Origin: Erythrobacter sp. F6033
Lineage (GTDB): Bacteria > Pseudomonadota > Alphaproteobacteria > Sphingomonadales > Sphingomonadaceae
Length of the DNA stretch: 64,000 nucleotides
Reading direction: 5' to 3'
Assembly (NCBI RefSeq): GCF_023016005.1
Contig: NZ_JALKAZ010000001.1
Location: forward strand, 248,001 to 312,000
The notes beneath the pieces were generated by a model, which was given only the letters and a program-made list of their open reading frames with translations, ran no database searches and had not been told where the DNA came from. Numbering within the stretch: position 1 is the first letter of the stretch; the number at the start of each line of letters is the position of its first letter. Shown here one piece after another: positions 63,472 through 64,000 of the stretch. The position numbers and the translations under genes were made by a program.

Positions 63472-64000
63472 ATGGACGAACAATTTTACCGCATGAAGCG
63501 GTTGCCACCCTATGTGATCGCTGAAGTGAATGCGATGCGGCATGCCGCGCGTCAGAGCGGGCAGGACATTATCGACCTTGGTATGGGCAACCCTGATCAG
63601 CCCCCGCCGCAGCATGTCATCGACAAGCTTTGCGAAGTGGCCGCGAAGCCTTCTGCTCATGGCTATTCGCAGTCGAAGGGTATTCCCGGCCTTCGCCGCG
63701 CGCAGGCGGACTATTATGAGCGCCGTTTCGGTGTCGATCTCGATCCTGAGAGCGAAGTTGTCGTTACAATGGGATCGAAGGAAGGGCTCGCAAGCCTCGC
63801 CAATGCGATCACCGCGCCCGGAGACGTGGTGCTGGCTCCAAACCCATCTTACCCGATCCATACATTCGGATTTATTATCGCCGGCGCGACCATCCGGTCT
63901 ATCCCAACGACGCCGGACGAAGAGTATTGGCGGTCCCTAGAGAGTGCGATGAACTTTACAGTTCCTCGGCCCAGTGTTCTGGTTGTGAGTTATCCGTCAA
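63472..64000 (+). CDS. Alanine-type aminotransferase (AlaC-like), N-terminal part
   Basis: A class I/II PLP aminotransferase cut by the window edge after 176 codons. It starts MDEQFYRMKRLPPYVIAEVN with AGGA upstream. IIDLGMGNPDQPPPQHVIDKL, HGYSQSKGIPGLRRAQADYY, VVTMGSKEGLASLANAI and NPSYPIHTFGFIIAGA closely follow E. coli AlaC (glutamate-pyruvate aminotransferase). The PLP lysine is outside the window. Divergent from phaC. Confidence 0.88.
   Translation, partial: MDEQFYRMKRLPPYVIAEVNAMRHAARQSGQDIIDLGMGNPDQPPPQHVIDKLCEVAAKPSAHGYSQSKGIPGLRRAQADYYERRFGVDLDPESEVVVTMGSKEGLASLANAITAPGDVVLAPNPSYPIHTFGFIIAGATIRSIPTTPDEEYWRSLESAMNFTVPRPSVLVVSYPS

Overview
The window is a contiguous piece of a moderately GC-rich alphaproteobacterial chromosome. 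Gene content points to Sphingomonadales, probably Erythrobacteraceae (Erythrobacter/Altererythrobacter-like). The evidence is a PhyR/NepR/EcfG general stress response (GSR) locus, a VPAPPM-type PEP-CTERM protein, class I polyhydroxyalkanoate (PHA) synthase with phasin, a MoxR/DUF58/SpoIIM/RDD operon, and many genes overlapping by 4 nt (ATGA). This assignment is inference from gene families; no 16S or marker phylogeny was possible.

Layout. 1-2.7 kb: peroxide defence (start of katG, ahpF, ahpC). 2.7-8.7 kb: a desaturase, aroC, and a ruvA-ruvB operon with three extra genes inside it. 9-15 kb: a serine/glycine-rich PEP-CTERM surface protein, two exported rhodaneses, aconitase. 15-24 kb: two L,D-transpeptidases, a flavoprotein, and an ispG-thioredoxin-histone-deacetylase-like operon. 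24-28 kb: a bufferin (copper-binding RiPP) locus with its ECF sigma factor and NrsF-type anti-sigma factor. 28-33 kb: hydrolase, SDR, asparaginase, desaturase. 32-40 kb: an eight-gene overlapping operon DUF4129-DUF4350-MoxR-DUF58-SpoIIM-RDD-GNAT-class A beta-lactamase. 40-43.6 kb: pheA, cytochrome c, rlmE, ppx. 43.8-45.3 kb: a 1.46-kb AT-rich insertion in a tRNA-Gln gene carrying one HEPN-domain gene. 45.4-50 kb: LOG-family protein, thiD, glmM, a carboxylate symporter. 50-54 kb: the GSR locus (ecfG, nepR, sensor kinase, phyR) and a GsrN-like small RNA. 54-64 kb: desaturase, lptF/lptG, clpS, phasin, phaC and the start of an alanine-type aminotransferase.

Two regulatory circuits can be read from the DNA. 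Sites of the form GGAAC-N16-CGTT (the sigma-EcfG consensus) lie in front of nepR-ecfG, ahpC and clpS. Near-matches lie in front of the sensor kinase, phyR and the small RNA, so the GSR appears to control itself and peroxide/proteolysis genes. A second pair of sites, TGTAAC[CG]-N16-CGAA, faces outwards from the bufA/bufB intergenic region and probably serves the sigma-F-like factor encoded in the same cluster.

The least explained element is the integrase-less tRNA-Gln island. It has a 22-bp direct repeat of the tRNA 5' end, repeated TTGTTGCA motifs and inverted repeats near its ends, and a solitary RxxxxH HEPN protein. It also separates the tRNA from its apparent ancestral promoter.
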